Below are positions 44,950-57,000 of a stretch of 64,000 bases of DNA, in pieces (within the stretch, counting starts at the first letter, position 1; every line of letters starts with the position of its first letter). The stretch is from contig NC_072892.1 of the NCBI RefSeq assembly GCF_027943255.1, positions 22,529,792-22,593,791 of the forward strand. Reading direction: 5' to 3'. The position numbers and the translations under genes were made by a program. The DNA is from Anastrepha obliqua. Its lineage: Eukaryota > Arthropoda > Insecta > Diptera > Tephritidae. The notes under the pieces were generated by a model, which was given only the letters and a program-made list of their open reading frames with translations, did not search any database and was not told the origin of the DNA.

Positions 44950-45640
44950 TATATATATATATATTATATAAGGTACTCCAACTCCTAGTTGAAGCGTAGG
45001 GCGTCAACAACTGCTCTTCACCATCGAATACGGGTTTGTGCAAGGGCTCTCAGTTCGTTCTAGGTCCTATTTACGGACCTCATTTCCGCCTCCGTTGAGC
45101 GGCGCCAGGTGGTTCGTGAGCTACCTGCACTTCGTCCTGTCTGTTGGGAGGGGTTCCATCTTAGCGTCTGTTTGGCGATGTTTCCGTCTCTCTTCCTCAG
45201 GGTGTGACCGATCTATTGCCATTTTCTTCTGCGCATTTCAGTCGCCACATCGGATTGATTAGCCTTCTTCCGTAAATCGGTGTTTGATATATGTAGTTCG
45301 AGCCCAGAAAATTCGCATTATGTGACGCAAGCAGCGGTTGATGAACGCTTGAAGACGCCTTGTGATCGTTGCGGGGACTTTCGACGTTGTACAGCTTTAT
45401 AGTAGGACCGACTTCACGCATGCGTTAAAAATTCGCAGTTTGGTGTGCGTAATTATGTTATTATTGGCCAAAGTGGTGCGAGAGTGCCGAACCTCGCTTT
45501 GGCTTTGGTAATTCTGCTTTCAACGTCAGACTCACTTGCTCCATCTGCGGCGATTATACATTCCTAGTAATAGAAATTATATACGCTTTCAAAGACTTGC
45601 GCACCCACTTTTAAAGAATCTGATGGCGGGGAAAAAGGGT
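44950..45640 (-). mobile_element. RTE-like LINE C-terminal fragment
   Basis: Minus strand: CIIAADGASESDVESRITKA (about 45560), ARFGTLAPLWP, and then after frame changes IGHTLRKRDGNIAKQTLRWN (about 45200) and TWRRSTEAEMRSV (about 45100), ending LRALAQTRIRW...VDALRFN (44990). This is the tail of an endonuclease-reverse transcriptase distinct from that at 46665. Multiple frameshifts are present. Confidence 0.6.
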
Positions 45641-46660
45641 TAAAAAAGTTAGTTCGAAATTTTTAGCCGGGCCCCTTGGGGCAAGACATAAAAACACCAG
45701 TGCACATTCACATTGGCCGCTTAATTGAAAATATCTTGGCTCTAATAGAAAAATATTGAAGTGCAGCTCAGAATGGTTGAATACTGTTACGATATCTGCA
45801 ACCTGTTGTTGTTGGCGTAATATATATATTTTTTTGCCAGGAAAACTATAAGAATCAACTAGAAACAAAACATCAAAGATTTCACCCAAAGAATCGACAC
45901 CTGTAAGTGTGAACGCGAGGTTCATGTGGAAAATACCATTGAGCATTCAAAAAATGTGGACTCTTAATAAAAAGATAATAGATTTCTTTGCACGAAAGAG
46001 AAACTCGAACTTGAAAGACCCTGTGCAATATAAATATATTCTCGCAAGTTAACAAGAAATGCAGTGATTCTTGATTTCAAAATCATGTTCCCTGTGTACT
46101 TTCCCATGTTTTGTTTGTTGTTTGTGAATTTGCTGTTGATATTCTTGTTCTTGTTGTTGGCTTGTTACCTGTTGTGCACACTTAACGCAAAAGCCAAGTT
46201 GACATGCGAAATGCTGAGGGGCCTGCCTCAATTGCTAAATGATATTCAAATAGTAAGGAAATTTAGAGATGACAGCAGAGTTGAGAAAATAATAAGTGGC
46301 TAATATTGTAAATATAAAATTCATTCGTACGTTTACATACATACATATAATACATACTCGCACATATGTAGGTGTAATGGAAATAATAACTACAGTAGCC
46401 ACGGCAAAATAAAATCACAGAGGAAGTAAATTCAAATTGACAAATTGCTATGCTTCGTTTTTTGTTGTTTTGTTGGGAAACAATATTTGCGATCGGCGTA
46501 CACACATACTTTTATACACATACATACATATATTTATGTAAGTATAAGTAGTAACTTACTAGACCCTGCAGGGAAATTGAGTGGTACCGAAGCGGTGTAC
46601 CTCTAGTGAATTTAAAGCCAAAGTAAGACCACTCACTTCTCTTTTTTATGGAAGAAATTG
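45640..46660. other. No gene recognised; hydrophobic small reading at 46088-46258
   Basis: From 46085 the + strand reads MFPVYFPMFCLLFVNLLLIF, then LFLLLACYLLCTL, then a charged tail, with a GTAAGG donor match near 46253. It could encode a small membrane peptide exon, but there is no homology argument. The remainder is AT-rich with CATA repeats near 46340 and 46520. Confidence 0.3.
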
Positions 46661-46664
46661 GCGG

Positions 46665-47215
46665 ATGACGCCGAAAATAATGTCAGCCTGAAAATCCAAC
46701 GTAGAATCTCTCTTGCCAACAAGTGCTTCTTTGGACTAAGTAGGCAACTGAGTAGTAAAGATCCTCTCGACGAACACAACTAACACTCTACAAGGCTCTC
46801 ATCACGCCTGTCTTAACGTATGGCGCAGAAGTGTGGACGATGACAACATCCGATGAAGCGACGCTTGGAATGTTTGGCAGAAAGATTCCGCGCAAGATTT
46901 TTGGACCTTTGCACGTTGGCAACGGCGAGTATCGCAGGGGATGGAACGATGAGCTGTATGAGCTTTACGACGGCATAGACATAGCGCAGCGAATAAAGAT
47001 CCAGCGGCTACGCTGGCTCGGTCATGTCGTCTGAATGCGGTTCCAGCTGGTGGTAGCAGAGGAAGAGGAAGGCCTCCTTTGCGTTGGAAAGATCAGATGG
47101 AGAAGGACTTGGCTTCACATGGTGTGACCAACTGGCGCCGGTTAGCACGAGAAAGAAACGACTGGCGCGTTTTGTTAAACTCTGCCAAAATCGCGTAAGT
47201 GGTTATCGCGCCAAT
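46665..47215 (+). mobile_element. RTE-like LINE C-terminal part
   Basis: The + strand reads NNVSLKIQRRISLANKCFFG, then YKALITPVLTYGAEVWTMTT (46790-46850), GPLHVGNGEYRRGWNDELYE, RIKIQRLRWLGHVV (46995-47031) and, after frameshifts, HGVTNWRRLARERNDWR (about 47120-47170). It belongs to the same family as 21690-23895 and preserves the uninterrupted version of the site where a mariner inserted there. Confidence 0.7.
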
Positions 47216-47279
47216 TAAGAAGAATAAGAATTGGCAGTTTCCACAAAGTTTGGAAGCAATTTTGCGTTCAACAAACGGT

Positions 47280-47870
47280 ATTTATACATGATAAACAAAT
47301 TTATAGCCCATCCGCTGTATCACTAGTCGATGGGGTAAAACATTCCATGCCATTCTAGGAAATGAAACAATTTTAGGTGTTTCCATTAATATAAAGAAAT
47401 ACCAGGCTTCAAAGTAGCACCTGTTGGCAAGAGCTATCCTTAGCTTGTTTTCAATGCTGACATCGTTGTTGTTGGTAATAGCGGAACCAAGATAAACGAA
47501 GTCCTTGACCACATCGAATTTATAGATGTTAATTTCGATCTTCGACGGCGCCATCCCGCTTGGTATGACCGATGATGGGAAGCCATCAGCATACGCAAAG
47601 AGCTGAACACTTTAATAGAAAAAAAGTTCCGTTTCCGTCTTTTCACACTCGAACCACACTCTCCATAATAAAGTTGAAAAGTTCGCATGACAATGAGTCA
47701 CCTTGCCTGAAGCCTCAAATGGCATCAAACGGTTCGGAGAAGTCTTTTCCTATCTTCACGGAGCTTTGTGTGTCGCTCAACGTCATTCTGCACAGCCGTA
47801 TCAGCTTAGCAGAAATATCGAACGCAGACATTCTGCAATATATAGTTGGTAGAATCGGGCTATCAAAGGC
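47280..47870 (-). mobile_element. RTE-like LINE, RT thumb region
   Basis: Minus strand: KFDVVKDFVYLGSAITNNND and VSIENKLRIALANRCYFEAW (47540-47400), preceded further right by FRQGDSLSCELFN-like text (about 47710) and by RT palm remnants (about 47840-47740). The segment overlaps in content with the + strand fragment at 46665, so the two form a partly inverted pair. Confidence 0.6.
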
Positions 47871-47930
47871 AAAAAGAAACAATGGCGTGCGTAAAGGCCA
47901 AAATAAAGATTTTCGCCATTCAAAAATATT

Positions 47931-47992
47931 TTTTATTTAGTAAGAGAGTTATTCAAAAGCAAAATTGGACGACTGATTTTGCGCCACACATA
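47931..47992. mobile_element. MITE scrap, GGTGGCGC family
   Basis: tttatttagtaagagagtta, then gactgattttgcgccacaca: the right end of the family. Confidence 0.45.
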
Positions 47993-48149
47993 TTTTTTAA
48001 TAAATTCAATCTATACTCGTCCTCGAGACATTGGTTTGCTCCAAAAAACGATCAAATAGACGATTTTCCGAGGACCAGAAGGTCAGCTAATCTGGACACA
48101 GAAATTAGTGAGCCTCTCAAAAGCGAGCTCTAAAGACATGTTGGCAGGT

Positions 48150-49205
48150 AGGTAGGTTAGATGGTAAGAGTACCCCAGGTACACTACAAGTAACACTTAC
48201 GTGGCGTTTTGATACCATAATGTGGACCACTACCTGCGACAAAAAAAATTTAGGGCAGACAAAACCGTTTATAGCCATCCAGTGCTGTTTATGTAGTGGA
48301 GGAGAGAAAATGGGTCTAGGGAGGAGAATTTCTGCAAACCATCCCCAAAGGGCACGCTAAGGAATCTCAAGCGACTAGATGGCAGAGAAAGTATTCAACA
48401 GTCTCTTTCTCTGCAAGATCCCCACAGCTTCTGCAATAGTTGTTGTACGGAATTCCAAGCTTCTCCGCATGAGTAACAATCACCCAGTGATCAGTGAACA
48501 CCGCAATGAGTTTGGAAATTGAATGGCGGGGGATTCTCATCACCTTAAGGGTTCTGTTTATATCGTATTGAGGCCATAGTGTTTTCGAAATAGCACACGA
48601 TGAGACAGACCTGCATCTGTCTTGCGCTTTTGTTTAGAAAGAAATGGTGCAGTTTCCCTTTAACAACGGTCAAGGGGACACAGATGTCTGAGAAGGGGAC
48701 GACTGAAACCGGTTCTGTCGACCCCTTCCTGGCAAGCTCATCGGCAATTTCATTCCTCTCTATATTCCTGTGCCCAGGAACCCAGATAAGGGAAATGTTT
48801 CCTGCACGTTCGGGATGTTTGAGTTCCTCCCTACAGGAGTTTATCAGAGAGTTTAGAAGAGAGCTGCAATACGGCAACGACAGGGCCTTGATCGCGGCTT
48901 GACTATCGGAAAAAATATTAATGTCTCCCTCCCAACAGCGATTCCTAAGCATTTTGCATGCTTGCAGGATCGTGAAGACCTCTGCTTGAAAAACGCTGCT
49001 TATTTCCGGCAGTTTAAAGGAGATCGAAATGCTGGCTGATTTAGAGAAAAGCGCCGCTCTCATTGCAGATTCCATATTGGATCCGTTGGCATTCAGTAAT
49101 TGGCCAAATGGGCGGAAGGTGCAATCTGAACCGCCGTGACAAGTGGTTGCGAGCGTAACTACTATTCGGTTGCTGTCAGGTTCTATGCTCACTGCTGGCA
49201 TGAAA
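48150..49205 (-). mobile_element. LINE ORF2 fragment with long open RNase H reading
   Basis: Minus strand 49201-48545 is open for 218 codons: PAVSIEPDSNRIVVTLATTC, then MESAMRAALFSKSASIS (YTDGSK replaced), PEISSVFQAEVFTILQACKM, INIFSDSQAAIKALSLPY, ISLIWVPGHRNIERNEIADE and LARKGSTEPVSVV. Past a stop it continues with AEKLGIPYNNYCRSCGDLAE and a knuckle remnant (about 48470-48400), then a 3' UTR to about 48150. It is closely related to the piece at 27361-27545. The open stretch suggests a comparatively young insertion, although the first RNase H Asp region is damaged. Confidence 0.75.
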
Positions 49206-49229
49206 CATCAATTGAAATGAATTTTCAGA

Positions 49230-50425
49230 CCAGCGAGCCTTTTTCCGCTGTTTGGAAGTACCACAAGTTGACTCCTCCTCTTTTAATATGACATCAAGAC
49301 GGAGATAAAAACCGTTAAGAAAGAGAGATTAATTTAAATAAATATTTAATTGTAGTACTTTAACTTACATTGTTACATTTATTGTATTTGAAAAAAAAAC
49401 TCAGCTGCCCACAGAAGTTGCATCGGTAGCCATGCGCAACGGTCGCAATGTTCGAGTAAGAAAATAGTTTGCCTGTGATTTCGGCTGAGACTCCGTCATA
49501 TAGTGAACACAAATGTCACTACTTGCGGAATTGAAGGCCAAGTGGTTCGCCATTGGTAAAACTCTGGTTGCTCTTTTCCTGCTGGGTATTCATCTAACGA
49601 CTTACACATGTTAACGTGCATGCAATTAACGCAAAAAATTATGGCTTAAAATAAACTGAAATGAAACGACTGTTTTTTTCGGCTCTACACATAAAAAGGA
49701 AGCTGCAAATTATAAATATTGCCAAACAAGTTTCCAACAATGGCTAGCAACATTTCTGTGGCAAAGTCGCGAGCCTTACAAGAGTGCAAATGCACCGCTG
49801 CACATGAAAATGTATCTGTATATATGCATGTAGTAGTGTTGAAAAAGCATCTGTTGCATGCAGCCAATTCCTTGCCAGCGACTGCTGTTGGCTCTTTGAA
49901 CGGGAGTGGAAGCCAGTTTCAGTTTTAGCTTTGCTACTTAATGTGTTTTTTCACTGTTTTTTGCAATTAAACACAGCTTACAATGCTTTTTTTGTTACTG
50001 ATTACATGTTGCTACATATTTCTATTTTTAAACCACAACCGGCAGCTGTAAAGGCAGGCGCCAAAGCAATGATTGCTGCCGCAATTTGGAAGTTTGCAAC
50101 GCCCAAATGCGCACATGCCAGTGTGTGTGTGCGTGTATTTGTAAGATTTATGTACATATGTAAGTACTCACTTCACTAGGAGTAAGCTGGAGATCAGATT
50201 GTGGGTAGCTGAAGTTGTGTAGTAAAATAAATAAATGCTACAATAGCAAATTGCAAAAGAGACAACAACAAAAATACCTTTGAATGTGCGCCTATTGCTT
50301 TGATTGCGCATCAACACAGCTTGTCGCTAATCCCGACTAATTAAGATAAATATTTTCACTAGACGCAGGTAATTATTGTTTTCGAAGTTAAAGTCATGAT
50401 TTTTCTTTTAAATTTATACCTTTGC
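49230..50425. other. No gene recognised
   Basis: No motif was found. A TG run occurs near 50120. Confidence 0.4.
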
Positions 50426-50429
50426 TTAG

Positions 50430-51275
50430 CAAAAAGTAAGCCGAGCACGGCTCCGGTTCTGGGGTCTACGTGGAAACCAGCGGGACACAAGTGCACTGTG
50501 CTCTTGGAATGCATGGATCTGTGTTTCAAGCGGAGGTGTATGCTGTTCAAGAAGCGAAAACAGGTGGAGAGGCAGTTCTATATGGGCCTGCAGCGACAGC
50601 CAAGCTGCGCTCATAGCCTTAGACAGCCCCCCAACCACTTTAAGGTAGTCGAGTCCTGTAAATCTAGGCTGAATTTTGTCGGTAGATGCTAATATGGGCC
50701 CCGGGACACTTGGGTATCGCGGGTAACGAAATCTCTGATTCTTTAGCCAGAATGGGCTCTGAGGACATCTTTATTGGCCCGGAGCCCGTTCTGCCACTCC
50801 CTTCTGCAGTAATCAAAGCCACCGTTAGCAAACGGGTTACTCTAACCCACAAGTGAGCTTGGCAGGCTGAGAGAGGCTGCAGATGGACAAAACTGATGTT
50901 ACCTGTCATGTCCGACCGACTGTCGCAGTTCCTCCTGTCACTAAGCAGAGGGACTGTAGGCAGCTGGTTGGAGTGATGACGGGCCACTTTCTATGGGCAA
51001 AGCACATGGAAAAGATGGACATCTCAGACAGTGCATTCTGCCCAGCACGTGGGGAGGAGGATGAGACAGCGGACCACTTTCTGTGCGTCTGCCCCGTCTT
51101 CGCTCGAAACAGGCTTGAGGTCTTTGGCACTGATGTGTTCAGAAGCGACCACCTTGGCTCCATGGCGCCACACTCAGATTTCTTCGGAGGTCGACTAGAT
51201 TTAAAGAAAATTAAAAAGGGAGCCCGAGTGCAGCAGAGTGGACTTAATTGTGTCTGAGTGCTGTACTTGCTTGTC
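50430..51275 (+). mobile_element. LINE ORF2 fragment, RNase H and C-terminus
   Basis: The + strand reads LGMHGSVFQAEVYAVQEAK (about 50505), IWAPGHLGIAGNEISDSLAR (50692-50750), QLVGVMTGHFLWAKHMEKMD (about 50960-51020) and the knuckle FCPARGEEDETADHFLCVCP (51037-51096). It runs open to a stop at 51255. Frameshifts precede 50880. Base use is more GC-balanced than the surroundings, as in the other LINE copies. Confidence 0.7.
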
Positions 51276-51439
51276 TGTCCCGACAAGAAAGAAGAAGAAA
51301 AAATACGTAATTGCTTACAACCCGTAAAATTTTATTTATTCTTCTAAGCTTTTACCATCGCCTTCAAAGTATTCCCTCAATTCAAAGGTATTGTCACTAC
51401 CAGGATATATTGGCTTGGGGAATAGGTTTGTGGCGTTTT

Positions 51440-52420
51440 AACCGAAGACTTTTATTTACCACCTCTCGACCAATTTGTTGATGCCGTTTCGCCAAAAATC
51501 GCCTGGTCTGGTGTCAAAGAAGTTGCTGAGCCAGTTTTTAAGAAACTCTTTGCTATCGAAGGTGACGCCCTTCATATTCTTTGACTGGGAGCAAAAAAGA
51601 TGGTAATCGGTCGGTGGAAGGTCCGAAGAATACGGCGGATGCTGAAGGACCTTCCATTCAATCTCTTGGAATGCGGCTTTGACCACTTCTTCAAGGAGTA
51701 TGGTTTGATCATGTTGATCAGGTCTTTTCAGTATAATAGCCTCATTCACGCGGTGAAGCCGGGCAATGTAGAGCTGCTTGTTGACCGCGGCATTCTTCTC
51801 GAACAGTTTCCAGCGCACGATGCCCTCCCAGTCCCACCAAACACATATCATGATTTTCTTTGGATGAAGATGCGGCTTGACTCTCGCCTTTTACGTATCT
51901 CCCGGAGCCAGCCACTCCTTTCTTTGATGTTTTGGCACCATATCTCATTTCTTGTGACGATTCGGTGCAAAAAGCACTTTTTATTACCGCGTGTTGCTCG
52001 ATGGCGGGCGAGATGCTGCGAAGTAGTTTGAAGGCGACTTTCTTTGTTTTTGTCGTGAGACACCCAGGCTCCAATTTTTTGGCAAAACCCCATTGAATGA
52101 AGGTGATTGAGAATCGTTTTATGATCGCAGCGCATTTTTTGGTTCTGGTTTGACGACCGTTCGCCTTCAAAAGTGAGTTGAGACGTTCTTCATCGAATTC
52201 AGAAGGCCTTCCGCTGGGAGACGTGTTGTCGACGTCAAAGTCGCCATGTTTGAACTTTGAAAACTATTTCCGTGGTATAGAATCGCCTATGATACCTTCT
52301 CCATACACGTCGCAAATGTCCCGTGCTGCTTCTCCAGCTTTTTGACCTCGATGAAAAGCAAAGAAGAGCAGGTGTCGAAAATGTTGATTTTTACCTGCTG
52401 GGTATTCCATTTCTAAGCCT
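51440..52420 (-). mobile_element. mariner (DD34D) transposon, inactivated
   Basis: The minus-strand transposase starts near 52411 (MEYPAGKNQHFRHLLFFAFH), with KAGEAARDICDVYGEG as the first HTH. It continues with SPSGRPSEFDEERLNSLLKA (linker), KTILNHLHSMGF (second HTH), CVWWDWEGIV (first catalytic Asp intact, about 51835), a degraded second motif (KRPDQHDQTIL where HDNARPH is expected) and SSDLPPTDYHLF (third, about 51610). It ends DFWRNGINKLVERW near 51456. At least two frameshifts. It is a different lineage from the copy at 17720, judged by its N-terminus. Confidence 0.8.
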
Positions 52421-52681
52421 CAAAATTAATAAAAAATTAAATAACTCAAAAATGCAATTAACATAGTTTTGTAGAGCAGAAAGAGTTCTATCGAATGAAT
52501 ACTTACCCTTTGCCAAACAGCTAACCAATCGTTGTAAAATAAAAGAAAATATAAAAACGCTATGAATCCAATAAAATGCGTGTCACACATAAAGCATCTA
52601 CGACCTGTTGGATTTCCAGCGGCGGAAAAAAAATTTAAAATCGGTGGAGTGATTTTTGAGTGATGCGGTTTTTTAAATGCA

Positions 52682-52886
52682 TGGCGGCGCAAAAATAATC
52701 ACTGGCCTCGTACGTCAATCATATTTGACGTTTGTGAACTAGACAGCTGCCGTATACAAACAGACAAGCAATGGGGCGCATAAAGTTCAAAATAAGGGCT
52801 TCCATTACTCAACATTGTTAACTTATTTTATTTAGTAAAAAAGTTGTTCAAAAACAAAGTTGGTTGATTAATTTTGGGCCACCTTA
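52682..52886 (-). mobile_element. MITE, GGTGGCGC family, copy 3
   Basis: Opposite orientation to 13222: ggcggcgcaaaaataatcac, gtcaatcatatttgacgttt, aactagacagctgccgtata, and right end gattaattttgggccacctt. Full-length structure of about 205 bp. Confidence 0.65.
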
Positions 52887-52963
52887 TATTATACAATATG
52901 TTTTGTATTTATTTAATTAATTGTGCATACTGAAATTTCTCACAGACTAATAAAATGATTTTG

Positions 52964-53030
52964 GTTTTATTTAGTAAAAAAGTTACTCAAAAACAATATT
53001 GGATGAATAATTTTGCGCCATCTTGTGTCA
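52964..53030 (-). mobile_element. MITE end, GGTGGCGC family
   Basis: tttatttagtaaaaaagtta, then gaataattttgcgccatctt. A second, partial copy about 80 bp after the full one. Confidence 0.5.
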
Positions 53031-53034
53031 ATAT

Positions 53035-53925
53035 AAAAAAAATAAATCCTAAACAGAAATTCGAACTTGCAATACCCTCTATATTTAGTGTTTTGCTTTG
53101 TAATATAATAACATTAAACTTCACCATTTTAGCTCATTTCTAGCATGACAATAAATATATTTTTATTTTCAGTTATTAAAAGTTTTTTGAAAAAAAAAAT
53201 GTATCGCAAAAATAAAAAAAAAATTATTTTATATTTTTCTACCAGTTACCCAAAATTTTTTCAAGTGTTTGGCATGTGCTTTTACATACGTGGTAAATAA
53301 ATAAAATAAACAAGTTTCTATGTGTACTCCTTGTTTAACTACCGCCAAACATACCTATCCTATACCCCATACTCGTTTAAAAGCCGTCCCCTTTAGGAGA
53401 TACGCGTAGTAACTACCGTTTCTGGCCTCAGCAGGAGTTAATTTGCCAAAGCATAAATTAATGTCCGCACGTGAGTTGGTTTGACTTCCTACTTATGTTT
53501 CCGCTGCCACTTCCCCTTCTGCTATCTTCCCATTCACTATCAGACCTTATATAGAAGTGTGTGTGTGTGCATACATGCATATGTGTGTACCTCACTCCTC
53601 CTGTGCGTATGGCTTGACTGTAATTGAATAAAAAGTGTGATTTGCTTACGGGCTGAGTTGTTTGGTTGGAGGTTGAACTTGAATTATTGCAAGCAGAAAA
53701 ACAAGCAAAGCAGGCAATTTTCTGTGTTTTCTTTTTACATAACTTCTCATTACTCGTCTTCAATTGCCAAGAAACGAAAACTCCTTTAATTGAAATCAGT
53801 ATTTGCTATTTGGCTTTGATGTTATTAACTACCGAAAATCAAGGCTTGAAATCAAGCAACTTTTAAAATAAAATATGAAATATTTATGCACTCATATTAA
53901 ATTTGTATTTCTTTGTTTTTTTCTT
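53035..53925. other. No gene recognised; upstream intron of the neprilysin gene by inference
   Basis: The acceptor at 53929-53930 implies intronic sequence here. It includes AT runs (53170-53230), a TG run near 53565 and no other feature. Confidence 0.4.
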
Positions 53926-53930
53926 TTTAG

Positions 53931-54064
53931 AAATCCCAATTGGTGGCGTAGACGTACTACACTGGAGCGATGCCTTGTACTGATCAGTATTATTGCGTTG
54001 ATCGCAGTGATTGGTCTAGTCATTGGACTGGTTTCTGTAATACTCTCAAATCGTTTGGCCGAAG
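53931..54064 (+). CDS. Nep2: Neprilysin exon: cytosolic tail and signal anchor
   Basis: Acceptor tttctttttag at 53920-53930; donor gaag|gtgagt at 54064/54065. The first base completes a codon begun in an unseen upstream exon (phase 2). It reads NPNWWRRRTTLERC and then a 24-residue hydrophobic helix (residues about 15-38, LVLISIIALIAVIGLVIGL...), closing with SNRLAE. The three arginines before the helix predict the N-terminus in the cytosol. It leaves in phase 1. The residue before NPNWW is encoded across the intron, so no start can be placed here. Confidence 0.9.
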
Positions 54065-57000
54065 GTGAGTGAAATAACAAAAAATATTCCTAATAGAAGA
54101 ATGTAGAGAAGTTTTACCTTTTTATTAATTGTGTCTGTTCATCGATCATTGAGGCTCGAAAAATTAATGATCTGAGCCGGATAACTCAAGTGGGCCACTT
54201 GGTTTGTAGGTCTTGCAGACTATCAGGGAGAGCTCAGAGATGTGCCCATATGATTTGTACGTATACAGAAAGTGCGTTTCAGAAGCCTGAAGACAATTGC
54301 ATACATTAGTTGGGGAGAGGGGAGAATAAAAAATAGCGCAAGATGCGACTAACTCTCATTTATGAATGAAAGATATGCCCAGGATGTTGCCTTGAGTTGA
54401 AAGTTCAGGAAGTCGTCGGCAAGAGCGGTATTATAATATGTAGGTACACGCGTTTGAGAATAGGGTTCAAAAGGCCAACATTGCATTGCATACAGGCAAA
54501 AAAAGCGGTCCGAAGCGAATGGGCATTAATACCTCGTATGAGAGATTGGCGTTACACTTCGGCAGTTCAGCCTATTTGCAATATGGAATACTTGCCTGGT
54601 GGCCATCAAATCAATAGGCAAGTTATATGAAACTGCGAGTAAGGTCCAAAGATTGCTATTTTGTGTATCATCGACATTTTTGGGACTATCCCATATAAAG
54701 CGCTCGATGTGCTGGTCAACTTACCTGCCCCAAAGCTCATAGGAAAACAAGCGGCCGCCGCTTCAGCGCTTATATCTTCAAGACTAATAACTCGTCAAGG
54801 GGAGAGTGGGAAAGTTAAAGACCATGGAGAAGGGAGAAAATAAATATTTACATGAATGGAACCAAGCTAGAAAATAAAGTCGGCTATGGAGTTTTTTTTT
54901 TCAAAAGAACTAGGAATAGAATCATCTGTCCGACTTCCGGACTACTGTAGCGTCTAGGAGGAGAAGTCTTAGCCATAAAGGAGAATAACATTGTACCTTA
55001 ACACAAACGCTGTAGTAAAAACTACGATAAATATCTTCTCGGACAGCCAGTTGGCCATCATATCAATGGAGGTACTTATACTAAGATCAAAGGTTGTACA
55101 GGAATGCCCGGCAGCTCTAAATGATTTTAGCACAGTTTCCAAGGCCAGCCTTATGTGGGTGCCAGAGGCTAGAAAGGGTACTAACCTTCCACTGCTTGTA
55201 AAAAGAGGCAATATTGGAATTCCTATGGCAATTTCCAAATTAAGGACAGAAAAATATATTCTCCAGGAGGCCAATAGGTCATGGAGAGAAGAAAATACTT
55301 ATATAATATTTCAAACAGGCTAATTTGGCAGGGAATAGATAAGAAAAGGTGAGTAGAATTACTCAACCTCTCAAGAGAGAACATCTCGTATCACTGGCTT
55401 AGCAATGTATAATTGGCTGTTAGGTAGGCTCATGAATACTGCAGAAGTTGTAGAGGTTAGGAAGAGGAAGAAACAATAGAACACTTGCTCTGTAATTGTC
55501 CAGCCTTAGCTGGGAGTAGAGCAAGGTTTTTAGAAAAATACTCTTTTGACTCTCTTACGGAACTATCCGGTGTTGCGATAAAACCTATCCTACGTTTCAT
55601 AAGAGCATCTAAATGGTTCCTTGATGAATAAGCACTTAGGTTTCGCTGCTGCACAATGGTACCATAATGGGCCTATATGGTCTAAGTGAGTTGGCTGTTC
55701 TAAACCGGCTGCCATAAAAACCTAACCTAACTTAACGCGAATTTTCAATTGATTTTTTTTCACATGACTGTTGAAAATTACAGATCCATACATATGTATG
55801 TGTGTGTTCAGCGCGTAAAATATGAAGGAAATGACACAACTCGCACACACAATGCTTTCAAATATAGTTTTAAAATGAAGAAAATTGTATTCTCTCCTCC
55901 TCTTTTTGCCTATTAGAGCTGAAAACATCCACCAGTCCCCCAGAAGCGCTACAAGGCCCTAGCCGACCTTCAGACAATGAAGTCATTGTACCACCACAAA
56001 AGTCACCGAAAGAAGATGTCTGTCTCTCAGCCGAGTGCATACACACCGCTTCTGCGGTATTGAGCAAAATGAAACCGGAGGTGGAACCTTGTGATGATTT
56101 CTACCAATTCGTTTGCGGCACTTACATTGAGGAACAGCTAATACCCGATGACAAAGATTCCCTGAATACGTTCTCGCTCATCTCGGATAAACTGCATGAA
56201 CAATTGAAGGAGATTATTACCGAAAAGCGACCGGTAACTGAGCCCAAGCACTTCCAGCTGCCGAATGCGCTTTACATGGCGTGCATGAACAAAAGTAAGA
56301 GACTGCAGAAGCATTTGGATTTATTTAATATAATTTTTTTTTCTCTTCGCACTTTCAAAACTCCCCCTAGCGCTTATTGAACAACTGGACGCCTCACCTA
56401 TTGCCAATATTGCCAAATCACTTGGCGGCTGGCCTGTAATTGTCGGCGATTCTTGGGATGAAGACAACAGCTGGAACTGGCAAGAGACTGTGAAGAAGTT
56501 CCGCAAGATAGGTTTCAGCATGGATTACATAATGGATTTCTCGATTAGTGTGGATCTGAAAAATAGTGTAACGCGTATTATTGATGTGAGTGAGATCTGC
56601 ATATCTTTGTGGGGGCTCTGCGAAATGTAACTTTTTTTAATTTTATATTGTTTTACTTCCTCAGTTTGATCAGTCGGCTATTGGCTTGAGCCGCGAATAT
56701 CTTGTGAAGGGCTTTAATGAAACTCTGGTGAGCTCTTACTATGATTACATGGTCGATATGGCAGTGCTGTTCGGCGCTGATAAGAAAAAAGCGAAACAGG
56801 AATTGCGTGAGTCGCTTGAGTTCGAGATGGCGTTGGCTAATGTGAGCGTTGCAAATTTGTTGATAACTCATATGGATTCTCAATTCTCAAATTGCTTTTT
56901 ATGTTCTTCAGATCTCGTGGCCTGCTGAGAAGCGTCGCAACACAAATGATCTCTACAACATACGCACGCTGAAGGAACTGCAAGAGACCTATCCTTACGT

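Noticed and set aside
45611..45946. 111-codon minus-strand reading
   Set aside because: No recognisable motif, and it adjoins a degraded LINE; not called as a gene.
48545..49201. Host gene of 218 codons
   Set aside because: RNase H motifs SDSQAAIKAL and WVPGH identify a LINE ORF2 fragment.
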